Program-made: the position numbers and the translations under genes | The notes under the pieces: model-generated | What the model saw: only the letters and a program-made list of their open reading frames with translations | Databases searched by the model: none | What the model was told of the DNA's origin: nothing | Source: Glebionis coronaria | Taxonomy: Eukaryota > Streptophyta > Magnoliopsida > Asterales > Asteraceae | Assembly: GCA_025667525.1 (NCBI GenBank) | Contig: CM046876.1 | Coordinates: 81,881,512-81,945,511 of the forward strand | Length of the DNA stretch: 64,000 nt | Direction: 5' to 3' | Shown here: one piece after another, positions 1 through 10,378 of the stretch | How positions within the stretch are numbered: the stretch's first letter is position 1 | Layout of the letters: every line of letters starts with the position of its first letter

Positions 1-1229
1 GTCTATAAGATCCTAACAAAGATGTTTTCGAGAACAAGGAAATCACCGAAACATTTCCTCTCGAGAGTCTCGGTGTAGTGAATTCTAAAGACACCACCCC
101 ATGGTTTGTTGACATTGCAAATTACCATGCGGGCAATTTCATAATCAAGGGTATGACGACACAACAAAAGCGAAAATTCTTTCGTCACGTCAAGTTCTAA
201 TTTTGGGACGACCCTTATCTCTTTCGGGTTTGTGTGGATCAACTCGTTCGACGTTGTGTTTTTGGTGCCGAAGCTTCTAATATCCTTAGAGCTTGTCACG
301 AGGGACCCACGGGTGGTCACCACGGTGCTAATCTCACGGCTAAGAAAGTGTTCAATGCCGGCTTCTTTTGGCCTTCTATCTATCGTGATGCACACGCACT
401 TGTGAAGTCGTGTGATTCGTGCCAACGTCAAGGAAAATCGTCTCAATGTGATGAAATGCCGCAAAACATAATTCAAGTGTGTGAGATTTTCGACATTTGG
501 GGCATAGACTTTATGGGGCCGTTCCCATCGTCTCATGGTAACAAGTATATCCTCGTCGCGGTGGACTACCTTTCTAAGTGGGTGGAAGCTAAGGCTTTAC
601 CTACTAATGATGCTCGTGTGGTAGTGAAGTTTTTGAAGCAACTATTCTCTCGGTTCGGAACCCCTCGTGCTATTATAAGCGATCGTGGAACCCATTTTTG
701 TAATGACCAATTCGAGAAGGTCTTAAAGAAATATGGAGTTACTCATCGTCTTTCTACGGCTTATCACCCACAAACGAGTGGGCAAGTCGAGGTTTCGAAC
801 CGAGCTTTGAAGAGGATTTTAGAGAGTTCGATTGGAGAAAACCGTGCTTCATGGTCCGACAAACTCGATGACGCTTTATGGGCATTTAGGACCGCTTATA
901 AGACACCTATCGGTTGCACTCCTTATAAGTTAGTCTATGGGAAGAATTGTCATTTGCCCATTGAATTGGAGCAAAAGGAATATTGGGCCCTTAAGCATGC
1001 AAACTTTGACTTGAAGATCGCGGGAGATCACCGGAAAATACAATTGAATGAATTAGATGAATTAAGAGACAATGCTTATGAAAATTCATTGATTTTCAAA
1101 GAAAAAACTAAAAAGTTTCATGATGCAAAGATTAAAAACCGGGTTTTTAATGTTGGTGATCAAGTGTTACTTTTTAACTCTAGACTTAAGATATTTTCCA
1201 GGAAATTGAAATCTCGTTGGTCGGGTCCT
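1..1229 (+). pseudogene. Athila-like gypsy pol (G1): RNase H end plus integrase, 5' fragment
   Basis: This is the left part of the polyprotein of the oldest element, whose start lies outside the window. From position 9 the frame reads the RNase H-integrase linker, then an HHCC zinc finger (GGHHGAN to CDSCQRQGK, about 317-433) and the integrase core. The core acidic residues are visible: D in DFMGP (about 507), D in SDRGTH (about 681) and E in GQVEVSNR (about 789). In-frame TAA stops at 6-8 and 198-200 break it; the second sits where a tyrosine is usual before FWDDP. The frame is cut at 1229 by the copia LTR and resumes at 24828. Integrase would join element cDNA to host DNA in the nucleus. 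The Athila-like assignment rests on the integrase style and on the 3' organisation shared with elements A and B. There is no sign of function. Confidence 0.9.
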
Positions 1230-1756
1230 TGTTGGGAATAAATTAAGGCCAGATCACTTGAGCGCTGACAAGAACAAATCAAGCGTTGACAAGAACAAAA
1301 CAAGCGTTGACAGCTCAAGCGTTGACAAGTTAAAGTCAAGCGTTGACACATTGAAGACAATCACTGATGGAAGATATATTCTACGCGTGTATTATATTCT
1401 AGAATACTTCTAGTAAAGATAAGAACAACAATGTATTTTCTATATTTATCTTTACCTAGAATAGTTGATACGTAGATTATTGTACAAGGCTTCTTATGTC
1501 TATAAAATAAGGCCTTTAGGTTAATGTTTAATAATAAGTTTTCATATAAGTTTTCGTTTGTAAACATCTTTCATTGTAAGCAAGTTCGACATTGATAATC
1601 AAAGTGAAAGTTTTTTACATCTTGTGTGTTCTTGTTTAAGTGTTAAATTCCGCATAACACTTAGATTCATAAAGCATATACAAAGGTTTCTCTACGTGTA
1701 TTACTTGATCTAATCTCGTATACACAAAGCTAATCGATCTAAGTTTGGGATCAACA
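1230..1756 (+). repeat. 5' LTR of copia element C1
   Basis: The LTR opens TGTTGGGAAT and closes GATCAACA, so it has the usual TG/CA ends, and it matches 24301-24827. U3 begins with a 21-nt phased motif array (1261-1369). A TATA box (TATAAAATA, 1501-1509) marks the likely promoter. Transcription would start a few tens of bases downstream, which makes U3 about 300 bp long. Confidence 0.95.
1261..1369 (+). repeat. 21-nt phased array, cluster 1 (LTR U3)
   Basis: The core AGCGYTGACA starts at 1261, 1282, 1303, 1318 and 1339, with a decayed copy (ATCACTGATG) at 1360. The spacings are 21, 21, 15, 21 and 21. The spacers are A-rich and poorly conserved. Copies reading GTTGACA contain TTGAC, the core of the WRKY W-box. 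The place in U3, upstream of the TATA box, would suit an enhancer; that role is inferred. Confidence 0.9.
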
Positions 1757-1758
1757 AG

Positions 1759-1770
1759 TGGTATCAGAGC
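1759..1770 (+). other. Primer binding site of C1 (initiator tRNA-Met type)
   Basis: TGGTATCAGAGC lies two bases after the 5' LTR and matches the standard plant primer site complementary to the 3' end of initiator tRNA-Met, where minus-strand cDNA synthesis starts. Confidence 0.92.
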
Positions 1771-1804
1771 TTGTTGAGGAACTTTTGATCTTTAAAGAAC
1801 ACCA

Positions 1805-1848
1805 AAACCCTAAAAACACCAAAACCCTAATTTTCTCAGAAACCCTAA
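1805..1848 (+). promoter_or_regulatory. Three telo-box motifs in the C1 leader
   Basis: AAACCCTAA occurs at 1805-1813, 1822-1830 and 1840-1848, just before the gag start. In plant genes this motif is bound by telomere-repeat-binding factors and is linked to Polycomb recruitment and to expression in dividing cells. Whether it acts in this leader is unknown. Confidence 0.6.
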
Positions 1849-3239
1849 CAACATCATGTCTGAAGCAATAACCTCCTCATCCTCAGCCTTACCAAACATC
1901 AAGATTCCCATGCTTGATGCAACCAACTTTGACTTATGGAAGTTCAACTTTGAACAATATCTGGGGATCTATGACTACACACTCTGGGAAATTATTGAAT
2001 ATGGAAACACATTCAATAAGGCTCAAAAGATTCTTGATGCCATTAGTCAAAGATCAGCTGTTGCTGGATGTTCTGAAGCAGATAAGAAAGAAAAACCTGG
2101 AGATGGTAGAGCTGTGGCTGCTGATGACATTGCAAAGAAAAGGGTTGACATGAAAGCCCTAGATATTCTGAAAGTCTCCTTGGGACAAGAAAACCAGCAT
2201 AAATATAGAGGCTATGAATCTGCTAAGGAGCTTTAGGAAGCTCTTGAAGTTGCATATGGTGGCAATGCAAACACTAAGGAGGAAAAGAAAAAGCAACTTC
2301 TGCATGATTATGCTGTCTTCAAAGCTCAACCCAATGAGAAACTGAGTAGTGTGAGAAGCAGATTGCTTGACATTACTAGCAAGTTGTCCTTCATGGGGAC
2401 ACAAGTTGGTGATGTTGACATCAATGCTACCTTTCTTAAAAGTCTTGGTGAGGCATGGAAGATTGAGGCAAGATCTATTCTTGCCAACAATACCTACAAG
2501 AGCTCCTCGTTTGATGACATCTACAACAAACTAAGACTGTTGGAAGATGAAACTCTTTTAGATAATGGAAGCAAATCTACCAGCAACATGGCCTTCTTCT
2601 CTCATAGTGAAGGTCAATTCAATCAGAAGGACTCTTATATGCATCCAGTTACTGGATCATCATATGTCAGCGCTGGAACAAGTCCTGTCAACGTCTCCTT
2701 TTCAGACGCTGACACATTCAAGAATGACTCCCCAAGAGTTAAACCTGCTGGTTTAGATTTGGATACTATATGTGCTTACATTGCTTCTTTGCCCAATGGT
2801 TTAGTGATTACATATGAGGACCTTGAGCAGATAAGTGATGAGCACTTGGAAGAGATGGACATCAAGTGGAACATGGCTCTTGCTAGTATAAGAGCAAATA
2901 GATGGAACATAAGAGTATCAACAAAAATTGGCTGACCTAAATGAGTGGAAGAAAGCTAACCCTACTTTATTTGTTAAGGGAGGTTTGCTATGTGAAAGTC
3001 CAAATGAATCTACACCCATTAAGGTTACTAACCCAATCACTGGTAAAGTTGTTGACCTAGGCTCAAACACTGTTAGAAGACCTAGCATTAAATATACAGA
3101 GATGTATAGGAATACTAGGTCACCCAAGAGTCAAGTTAGCAATCATGGAACAGGCTTCTACTCTTCTAGACCTAAGGTTGTGTCTAGAAAAGCTTGTTAC
3201 ACTTGTGGTAGCTTTTCATACTTGGCATACAAGTTTGTC

Positions 3240-3324
3240 AACGCTCCCAAAGCCAGCGCTGACAGGAATAATTTCAGCGCTGACAGGAACAAAGTCAACA
3301 TTGTTAGGAAGTCAAACGTTGTCA
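3240..3324 (+). repeat. 21-nt phased array, cluster 2 (gag)
   Basis: Cores start at 3240 (decayed), 3255, 3276, 3297 (decayed) and 3315, with spacings 15, 21, 21 and 18. The two best copies are AGCGCTGACA and read S-A-D-R in the gag frame. All spacings are multiples of three, so the frame is kept. Confidence 0.85.
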
Positions 3325-3473
3325 GACCCAAACCTTGTGTGCAGCAAAGTCCACAAGTGATTAGACCTGCCCCATTCTTTTCTAGAAGGTCTAACACTCA
3401 TGTACAAAGACCTTTTCAAAAGACAAACACCTGGTCAAATAGGCAATGGGTTTCTGTAGCAAACCCTAGGTTC

Positions 3474-3525
3474 AACGCTGACAAGGGTAATTGCAGCATT
3501 GACAGGACAAATTCTAACGCTGACA
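3474..3525 (+). repeat. 21-nt phased array, cluster 3 (gag)
   Basis: Cores start at 3474 (AACGCTGACA), 3495 (AGCATTGACA) and 3516 (AACGCTGACA), exactly 21 nt apart. In frame they read N-A-D, S-I-D and N-A-D as a heptad. Confidence 0.88.
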
Positions 3526-3793
3526 GAAACGTGACCAGACCTAAATATTTGCAGCCACAAGGTAAGGGGTCTAAAGCTTCTTCAAGCTTAACATGGAGAC
3601 CCAAGAAAGATCAAAACCCTAATGATAATGGGATTTCAATGACTTGCAATAGATTTAATTACATTTCAAAGGTCATTACAAAACCTATTGGGGTTAACTG
3701 GGTATTTCATCCTAAAAAGGATGAGAATGGGGTTGTTGTGAGAACTAAGTCTGTTCTTATTGAACAACCAGATGAATCAAAGTTTTTTGAGAC

Positions 3794-6700
3794 TTGGGTT
3801 CCCAAAGAAAACTAATTTGTTTTCTTTATGTGCAAGGCATTCAAAGACAGATCAATGATTATGGATATTGGGATAGTGGATGTTCAAGGCACATGACAGG
3901 GAAGGAAAACTATCTGACGAATTTCACTCCTATTAAAGATGGTGATAAGGTATACTTTGGAGGTGGATATGGAACTATCACAGGCAAAGGAACCCTTCTC
4001 ACCAATAATTTGCGTTTTGAGAACGTCTTCCTGGTAAAAGAACTTGATTACAACCTGTTTAGTGTATCACAAGTTTGTGATAAGAAAAATAAAGTTCTTT
4101 TTACTGATACTGAGTGTTTGGTGTTAAGCAAGGATTTTAAGATCCCTGATGAGAAATATATTGAGTATAGAACACCTAGGCATAAGGACATATATAATGT
4201 GAATTTAAATGGGATTAAAATGAATACCAATATGTCTTGTTTTTATGCTAAGGCCTCAATAGATGAGAGTAATTTGTGGCACAGGAGACTAGGGCACATA
4301 AACTTTAAAAATATAAATAGACTTGTGAGGCTTGGTTTAGTTGATGGTTTGCCTGAGAAGGCCTTCCACAATGACCACTCTTGTGTTGCATGTCTTAAAG
4401 GCAAGCAACACAAGGTCTCATTCAAGTCCAAACAGGTGCATACTAGTTCCAGACCTCTTCATATGCTTCACATGGACCTCTTTGGTCCAACAAATATAGA
4501 AAGTTTGAATGGTAAGTCATATTGCTTTGTTATCACAGATGACTTTTCTAGGTTTACTTGGACATTCTTTCTAGCTATGAAGAGTGACACAGCTGATGTT
4601 CTTATTGATTTTATCACTCAGATTGAGAAGACGTCTGGCAATGAGGTTAAAATGCTTAGGAGTGATAATAGTGGAGAATTTAGGAACAAGAAGCTAGATG
4701 ATTTCTGTGCCAGGAAAGGAATTACTAGGCAATTTAGTATTGCTAGAACCCCACAACAAAATGGGGTTGCTGAGAGGAAAAATAGAACCCTAATTGAAGC
4801 AGCCAAAACAATGTTGGCTGATGCTCACTTTCCAATAGCCTTTTGGGCTGAGGTTGTTAATATAGCTTGCTATGTGCAAAATAGAGCATTGGTTAACAAA
4901 ATTCAGAACAAAACACCTTATGAGTTACTTTGGGGAATAAAACCTAATATTGGTTTTCTCAGACCTTTTGGCTGTCATGTAGTAGTATTGGATACTAGTG
5001 ATGCCTTAGGGAAATTTAGTGCAAAAGGTGATGAGGGTTACTTCATGGGGTATTCAGTGCAGAGCAAGGGTTATAGGGTTTATCTTAAAGAGGACAAACG
5101 TATAGTTGAAAGAGTACATGTTAGGTTCTTAGAGAATAAACCTAGTGATCCTGAAAGTGGTCCTAATTGGTTGTTTGATTTGGAACCCTTATCTAGAACT
5201 TTAAATTATATGCCTGTCACTAATCCAGACATTGTGAAGGTAACTTCAAATGTTGTGGAGGAACAAGTTGTTAATGTTTCAGGTACACAGGTTAATGAGA
5301 GGGTTGGATCACAAGCAGGAAAGGCATCTCCTATATTCGAATATGTCACAATTCCCATTTGGACGGATGATTTTGCTGCTGTTGCTGCTGCTGGACAAGA
5401 TAATGGTGGTTTCCAAGTACCACCAGATACAAACATGCATGGTCCTTCAGGCGCTGACAAAGGTAAATCTAGCGCTGACAAGACCAATTCAGACGTTGAT
5501 GGCTCAGACGTTGACAACAACAGTTCAAGCGTTGTTAGCCCAGGCGCTGACAAACAAGGTTCAGACGTTGACAACACCTTTGCACATCTTTTCTCTTCCA
5601 CTTTTGAACAAGGTGAACCTTCCAATTCTTATGAAGAAGGTCATCCTTATGTTGATATAAGAGAGTCTGATGAAGAAGATATTGGCAACATGGAGCCTGA
5701 GGTAGAGGACACCAGACTTTTTGAAGGAGGAGTTCTCACTTCTACAATGAAGAATCACCCCCTTCCCAGATCATTGGTGATATTATGACTCCAGTTCAGA
5801 CTAGAAGGTCTCATCAAGGTCTTGGTGGGTTTATTACCAATATACACAAGAAGGTTGATACCCCTCTTGTGCAAGCATGTTTGTTTGCATGTTTTCTGTC
5901 ACAAGAAGAACCCAAGAAAATATTTGATGCTCTCAAAGAACCAAGTTGGGTGGAAGCAATGCAGGATGAGCTTCACCAATTTGCTATTTAGGATGTTTGG
6001 GAGCTGGTTGATTGTCCTAGATATGTCAGACCTATAGGGACAAATGGGTTCTCAGAAACAAAAGAGATGAAAGAGGTATTGTGGTCAGAAACAAGGCAAG
6101 GTTAGTGGCTCAAGGTTATACACAAGAGGAGGGGATAGACTATGAGGAGGTCTTTGCACCAGTTGCAAGGATTGAAGCTATTAGGATTTTTCTAGCCTAT
6201 GCCTCCTGCATGGGCTTCACAGTCTATCAAATGGATGTCAAGAGTGCCTTTCTGTATGGCACCATTGTTGAGGAAGTATATGTAATGCAACCTCCTGGTT
6301 TTGAGGATCTAGAGCATCCAGATAAAGTGTATAGAGTCAAAAAGGCTATGTATGGCCTTCATCAAGCCCCTAGAGCATGGTATGGTACTTTGTCTACCTA
6401 TTTTGTGGATAATGGATTCAAGAGGGGCACCATAGATCAGACACTATTTACAAAGAAGAAAGGCAAGGATGTGTTGCTTGTGTAGGTCTATGTTGATGAT
6501 ATCATTTTTGGGTCAACTGATCCAAAGATGAGTGAGGATTTCTCCAATCTTATGACAAACAAATTCAAGATGAGTGCTATGAGGGAGATGAACTTCTTTC
6601 TTGGTTTACAAGTTCAGCAGAAAGAGGATGGTATCTTCATCTCCCAGGACAAATATGTTGCTGAGATCTTGAAGAAGTTTGGCTTTTCTCCACATGAAAA

Positions 6701-7436
6701 GAGGGCTACTACTCCTATGGATAGAGAACACCCTTGGGGGAAGATTGGAGATGGAAAAGATGTTGATGTCAGGCATTATAGATCCATGATTGGATCCTTG
6801 ATGTATCTTACTACTTCCAGACCTGACATTATGTTTGCTGTGTGTGCTTGTGCACGCCATCAAGTGACTCCCAAAGAATGTCACCTTTATGCTGTGAAGA
6901 GGATCTTTAGGTACCTAAGATGCTATCCTAGTCTTGGTTTGTGGTACCCAAAGGATTCACCATTGGAGCTGATTGCATATTCAGATAGTGATTATGGAGG
7001 TGATAAGTTTGATAGGAAGTCCACAACTGGTGGATGTCAGTTTCTTGGGAGCAGGTTGATATCTTGGCAATGCAAGAAACAAACAGTGGTGGCTAATTCT
7101 ACAACTGAAGCAGAGTATGTGTCTGCAGCTGCATGTTGTGGCCAAGTGTTGTGGATTCAGAACCAGCTGTTGGACTATGGGTATAATTTCATGCATACTA
7201 AGATATTGGTTGACAATAATAGTACTTTATGCATCATTAAGAATCCTGTACATCATTCTAAAACTAAACACATAGAAATTAGACACCATTTTATAAGAGA
7301 TTGCTTTGAGAAAGGTTTAATACAACCAGATAGGGTTGACACTGAGGAAAATGTGTCAGATTTATTAACTAAACCTTTTGATGCTGGGAGATTTCAATAC
7401 TTGGTAACAAGTATTGGAATGGTTAATCTCACATAA
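3794..7436 (+). pseudogene. pol: Copia Pol (C1): protease, integrase, RT, RNase H, broken
   Basis: The protease active site is near 3868 (WDSGCSRHMTG). The GAG-pre-integrase segment has LWHRRLGH (about 4276). The integrase core shows D in HMDLFGP (about 4473), D in RSDNSGEF (about 4663) and E in NGVAERKN (about 4770), all kept. RT has the conserved [11 protein letters not shown] (about 6229) and the catalytic YVDD (about 6490). RNase H shows SDYGGDKFDRKSTTGG, with the stop at 7434-7436. The damage is a frameshift near 5740, TAG at 5989-5991, a 1-base frameshift near 6041 and TAG at 6483-6485, just before YVDD. The reading style suits the SIRE lineage. Cluster 4 of the 21-nt array lies in the linker after integrase. 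Confidence 0.92.
5450..5573 (+). repeat. 21-nt phased array, cluster 4 (pol linker)
   Basis: Seven cores start at 5450, 5471, 5492, 5507, 5528, 5543 and 5564, with spacings 21, 21, 15, 21, 15 and 21. The protein is a string of 7- and 5-residue units beginning GADK, SADK, DVDG, DVDN and similar. The segment lies between the integrase and RT domains, a region usually disordered. Confidence 0.92.
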
Positions 7437-7532
7437 TATGTGTTTTGGATTCTTTTTGTAAAAGTATGTACAGGATGATGCATTATTATTGTTGATTTTA
7501 TTGATGATTTAGATTTTCCACTATATTTTTCT

Positions 7533-7651
7533 AACACTGACAAAGGTTACTTGAACAATGATAAGTGTTTTTGTAACGTTGTCAGCAATATAATTGTCTA
7601 ACGCTGACAAAGCTTCCCTCAACGCTGTCATGTGTTATCGGGGCGTTGTCA
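7533..7651 (+). repeat. 21-nt phased array, cluster 5 (non-coding)
   Basis: Cores start at 7533, 7554 (decayed), 7575, 7600, 7621 and 7642. The spacings are 21, 21, 25, 21 and 21. Several copies read GTTGTCA or GCTGTCA instead of GYTGACA. Phasing persists although no protein is encoded. Confidence 0.82.
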
Positions 7652-7855
7652 GCAACAATGTTAGTTTTGTGGTTTTCAATCTAAATGTGCAGATGGTGTT
7701 AGCAGTATACCATTGGATACAGAGTTGCTTATGGATCAATGGAGAAGCATTTGGACAAGTTTTTATTTATGGATGATGGTTGGAATGTTTCATTCCTATC
7801 TTGACATAAATTTTTTATGTTCATGCATGATTTTAGCAAACTTTTTGTATCATAG

Positions 7856-7868
7856 TTTAAGGGGAGGT
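7856..7868 (+). other. Internal polypurine-tract-like run of C1
   Basis: TTTAAGGGGAGGT resembles the real tract at 24288-24299 (TTTAGGGGAGGA). Extra polypurine tracts are known in Sireviruses. The position just after pol suggests an older 3' end, with the third ORF added downstream. Confidence 0.5.
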
Positions 7869-8295
7869 TTAAGGAAACTTTAGGATATTTGGGTATCCAT
7901 ATGATACTCTTATCACAATTCTAGATTGTGTCCACAGGTGAGTATGAGTTAGTTTTACTAAATCATGAGGCACTGTAGCATGCAAAGTTGATATACTATG
8001 CATGCTGCCAAGACATTTTTGGCCTAGAATTGGTTGTGGTCTTTTGGGAGACTTGGGAATGATTTTGATATGGGATTTACCTGGGAGTAACAAGAATTTT
8101 ATAAGGTAACTTGGTTGTTAAGAGTTTTGGTTAGCAAGGGGCACTAGAGGACTGTTATGTATATCTTGCTTATGCAAGTGTGCATAACTAGACAGTGCTT
8201 GCCGCCCTATAATAATTATCAGCTTTTGGTTATTTTCACTAGGATAAATTACTTGTTAAGGTCATTTTTCACTTTTTAAAATATTTTTATTTTTG

Positions 8296-8415
8296 GACGC
8301 TGACAAGAATTTTCCAAGCGTTGTTGTGACCAAATTGGACGCTGACATGGCTTTAGGCAAACGTTGACAAGATTATAGCCGTTGGGCGTTGATAGGTTAT
8401 TTTTGACCGTTGACA
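8296..8415 (+). repeat. 21-nt phased array, cluster 6 (non-coding)
   Basis: Cores start at 8296, 8317, 8338, 8360, 8385 and 8406. The spacings are 21, 21, 22, 25 and 21. The best copies are GACGCTGACA and AACGTTGACA. The cluster lies about 280 bases before the start of the third ORF. Confidence 0.82.
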
Positions 8416-9579
8416 CTCAATGGGACCTACCCAGTTGTTACTTTTTGACATATTTTCAAGCCGTAATTTTAGGAGTTGTTACTTTCATTTAATGCATGAG
8501 ATAACTTATAACTTATTCAATATTTTCATGATTGATTTTTGAAAATCTTTGCCTATTTTTGGGCCAATCACATGCATTCTTTTTCTCCTATAAATTTGGC
8601 TCCTATTTTAAACAGGGTATCTATAATTCTTGTCTAACAATTTTCTCTTATCAACTTCATCTTCTACACTTAAAATTAACAGCATTCATCAATGGCACCA
8701 AAGTTTAAACCAACAGAATTGGAATTGGGGTTCAGATCACAACACAACATGATTGCTTATCTTGCTGCTGATGATACTCTGTTTCCTCAATACACAAAAA
8801 TGGTGGCGTATTTGAATGCATCCCCATTAAGGTATGCTCTTTCTCATGCACCACTCATTCCAGTCACACACATTAAGCAGTTTTGGAACACTGTCAGTTC
8901 CTCAACAATTAATGGAGTGACCACATTGACTTCTATTGTTCATGGGAGATCTTGGGTGGTTACTGAGGCCTTGGTACGCCAAGCCTTGCATCTTGATGAT
9001 GCTGATGGTATAGCCACTCTTCCCATAAATGAAATAGAACAAGGGCTTAGGGCTTTGGGATATCCTTTTCCTGATGAAGGTACTCTTAATAAGTATCATA
9101 AGCATGAATTTCCCCCAGCCTGGAAGTACCTCATACATGTCCTCCTTCAATGTTTGAGTCCCAAATGTACTGCACACAATGAGATCAATAGATCCGTTGC
9201 CAGTGCTATTGTGTGCATTGCAACAGGGCAAAAATATAACTATTCTAAAATGATTTTTGAGGGGATGTGTAAAAACAAGGGGACAAAAATGACTTTAGCT
9301 TATCCCTGTTTTCTGCAAATGGGTTTTGATGATCAAGGTTACTGCTCAAGGGATCACAATGATTTTTATAAGATCCCTGAGCAAAAGAAAGCTATTTTTA
9401 TGAAGATGGATTCACCACCCCATAGAGACCTACCTTTAACCCAAGCCATGCTTGCTGTTATTGCAGCAGTACAACCTCAACCAGACCCTCAACCTCAAAT
9501 TGACCCTCAACCACAACTTGAACCAATTCCTGAACCTTTACCTTCACCTGAACAAATGCAAATTGACTCTGAATCCTTC

Positions 9580-9631
9580 AACGCTGACACTCTTAATGTT
9601 GGCGTTGATGTGCCTATTTCCAACGCTGACA
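9580..9631 (+). repeat. 21-nt phased array, cluster 7 (third ORF)
   Basis: Cores start at 9580 (AACGCTGACA), 9601 (GGCGTTGATG) and 9622 (AACGCTGACA), exactly 21 nt apart. They encode N-A-D, G-V-D and N-A-D within a disordered Ser/Thr/Pro-rich region. Confidence 0.88.
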
Positions 9632-10305
9632 CACAACCTTCACAATCCCAAACACCCCTTAACCAACCCACTTCCACTCCATCTTCTACACCATCTTCCA
9701 CACCCCCTGAATATAGGTTGATGAAACGCCAAAGGACTACTGGAGTGTTCTCCTCTGGTGGTCCTAGCCATGTAGCAGAGAGAACCACCACCACAAGTGT
9801 GGCTGGTGACCTGGATGAGGTTGGGACTATTGGTTCTAGCTTAGATGCTGGCCAAGGCAGTCCCACCATAATTAAGTCCTCATCCATGCCCAATGAATCT
9901 GACTTGGGAGGTCAAATCCCCATTTTAGAAGAGGGCAGACTGGAACCAATGACTCTTATGGAATTGACGGCAGTCTGTATTAGCTTGCAAAAGCAAAATG
10001 CAGACTTAGTACAAGTAGTCAGCTCACAAGGCCTTGAACTCAAGCAATTGAGGGAGAGGATTGTTGTTTTGGAAAGTGATCGTGCTAGAAGGGGTATGGA
10101 GGAATCTTCCAAAGGGGAGGAAGATCAAATAAATCTGAGTGATAAGGGCAGCTAGGATGGTCAATCAATGGATGTTGCTGAAGCCCTTACAACTTTGAAG
10201 AAACAAACAGGTTTTGATACGTCCTTAGTCTCTCCCACCAACTTAAATTTATCATTTACAGCTATGTTGAGAGAGGTTACACAAGGCACTGAGGGAAGAT
10301 ATTTG

Positions 10306-10378
10306 AGCGTTGACAAGGAAAATTTGGACGCTGATAGAAGTATTTTGGGCGCTGATAAAACAAATTTGGGCGTTGACA
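10306..10378 (+). repeat. 21-nt phased array, cluster 8 (third ORF)
   Basis: Cores start at 10306 (AGCGTTGACA), 10327 (GACGCTGATA), 10348 (GGCGCTGATA) and 10369 (GGCGTTGACA), each 21 nt apart. They encode S-V-D-K, D-A-D-R, G-A-D-K and G-V-D. Confidence 0.9.

Larger units (their letters stand above)
1856..3815 (+). pseudogene. gag: Copia Gag (C1), broken
   Basis: Gag forms the cytoplasmic particle that packages element RNA. The start at ATG 1856 (MSEAIT) follows the leader, and the early FDLWKFNFEQYLG region is the usual copia Gag N-terminus. A TAG stop at 2234-2236 breaks the frame (AKEL-stop-EALEV), which then continues to about 2930, where a frameshift moves it to the frame running 2928-3815. 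The nucleocapsid zinc knuckle near 3196-3237 has decayed: CYTCGSFSYLAYKF keeps two cysteines but lacks the usual His and last Cys. Two 21-nt array clusters follow and encode S/N-A-D-K/R-like repeats. A further frameshift separates gag from the protease frame near 3794-3815. Confidence 0.88.
7437..8691 (+). other. C1 non-coding spacer between pol and the third ORF
   Basis: No coding frame of note lies here. The spacer holds two 21-nt array clusters (7533-7651 and 8296-8415) and an internal polypurine-tract-like run at 7856-7868 (TTTAAGGGGAGGT) that resembles the true tract before the 3' LTR. The last 100 bases before 8692 carry a TATAAAT run (8590-8596) that might drive the third ORF from its own promoter; that is speculative. 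Confidence 0.7.

Noticed and set aside
3..536. A 177-codon open frame on the minus strand
   Set aside because: It is the reverse of the G1 RNase H-integrase coding region and shows no family features.
1261..10378. The 21-nt arrays as CRISPR repeats
   Set aside because: The repeats are 10 nt with spacers of 5 or 11 nt, in a plant retrotransposon and partly coding. They bear no relation to CRISPR.
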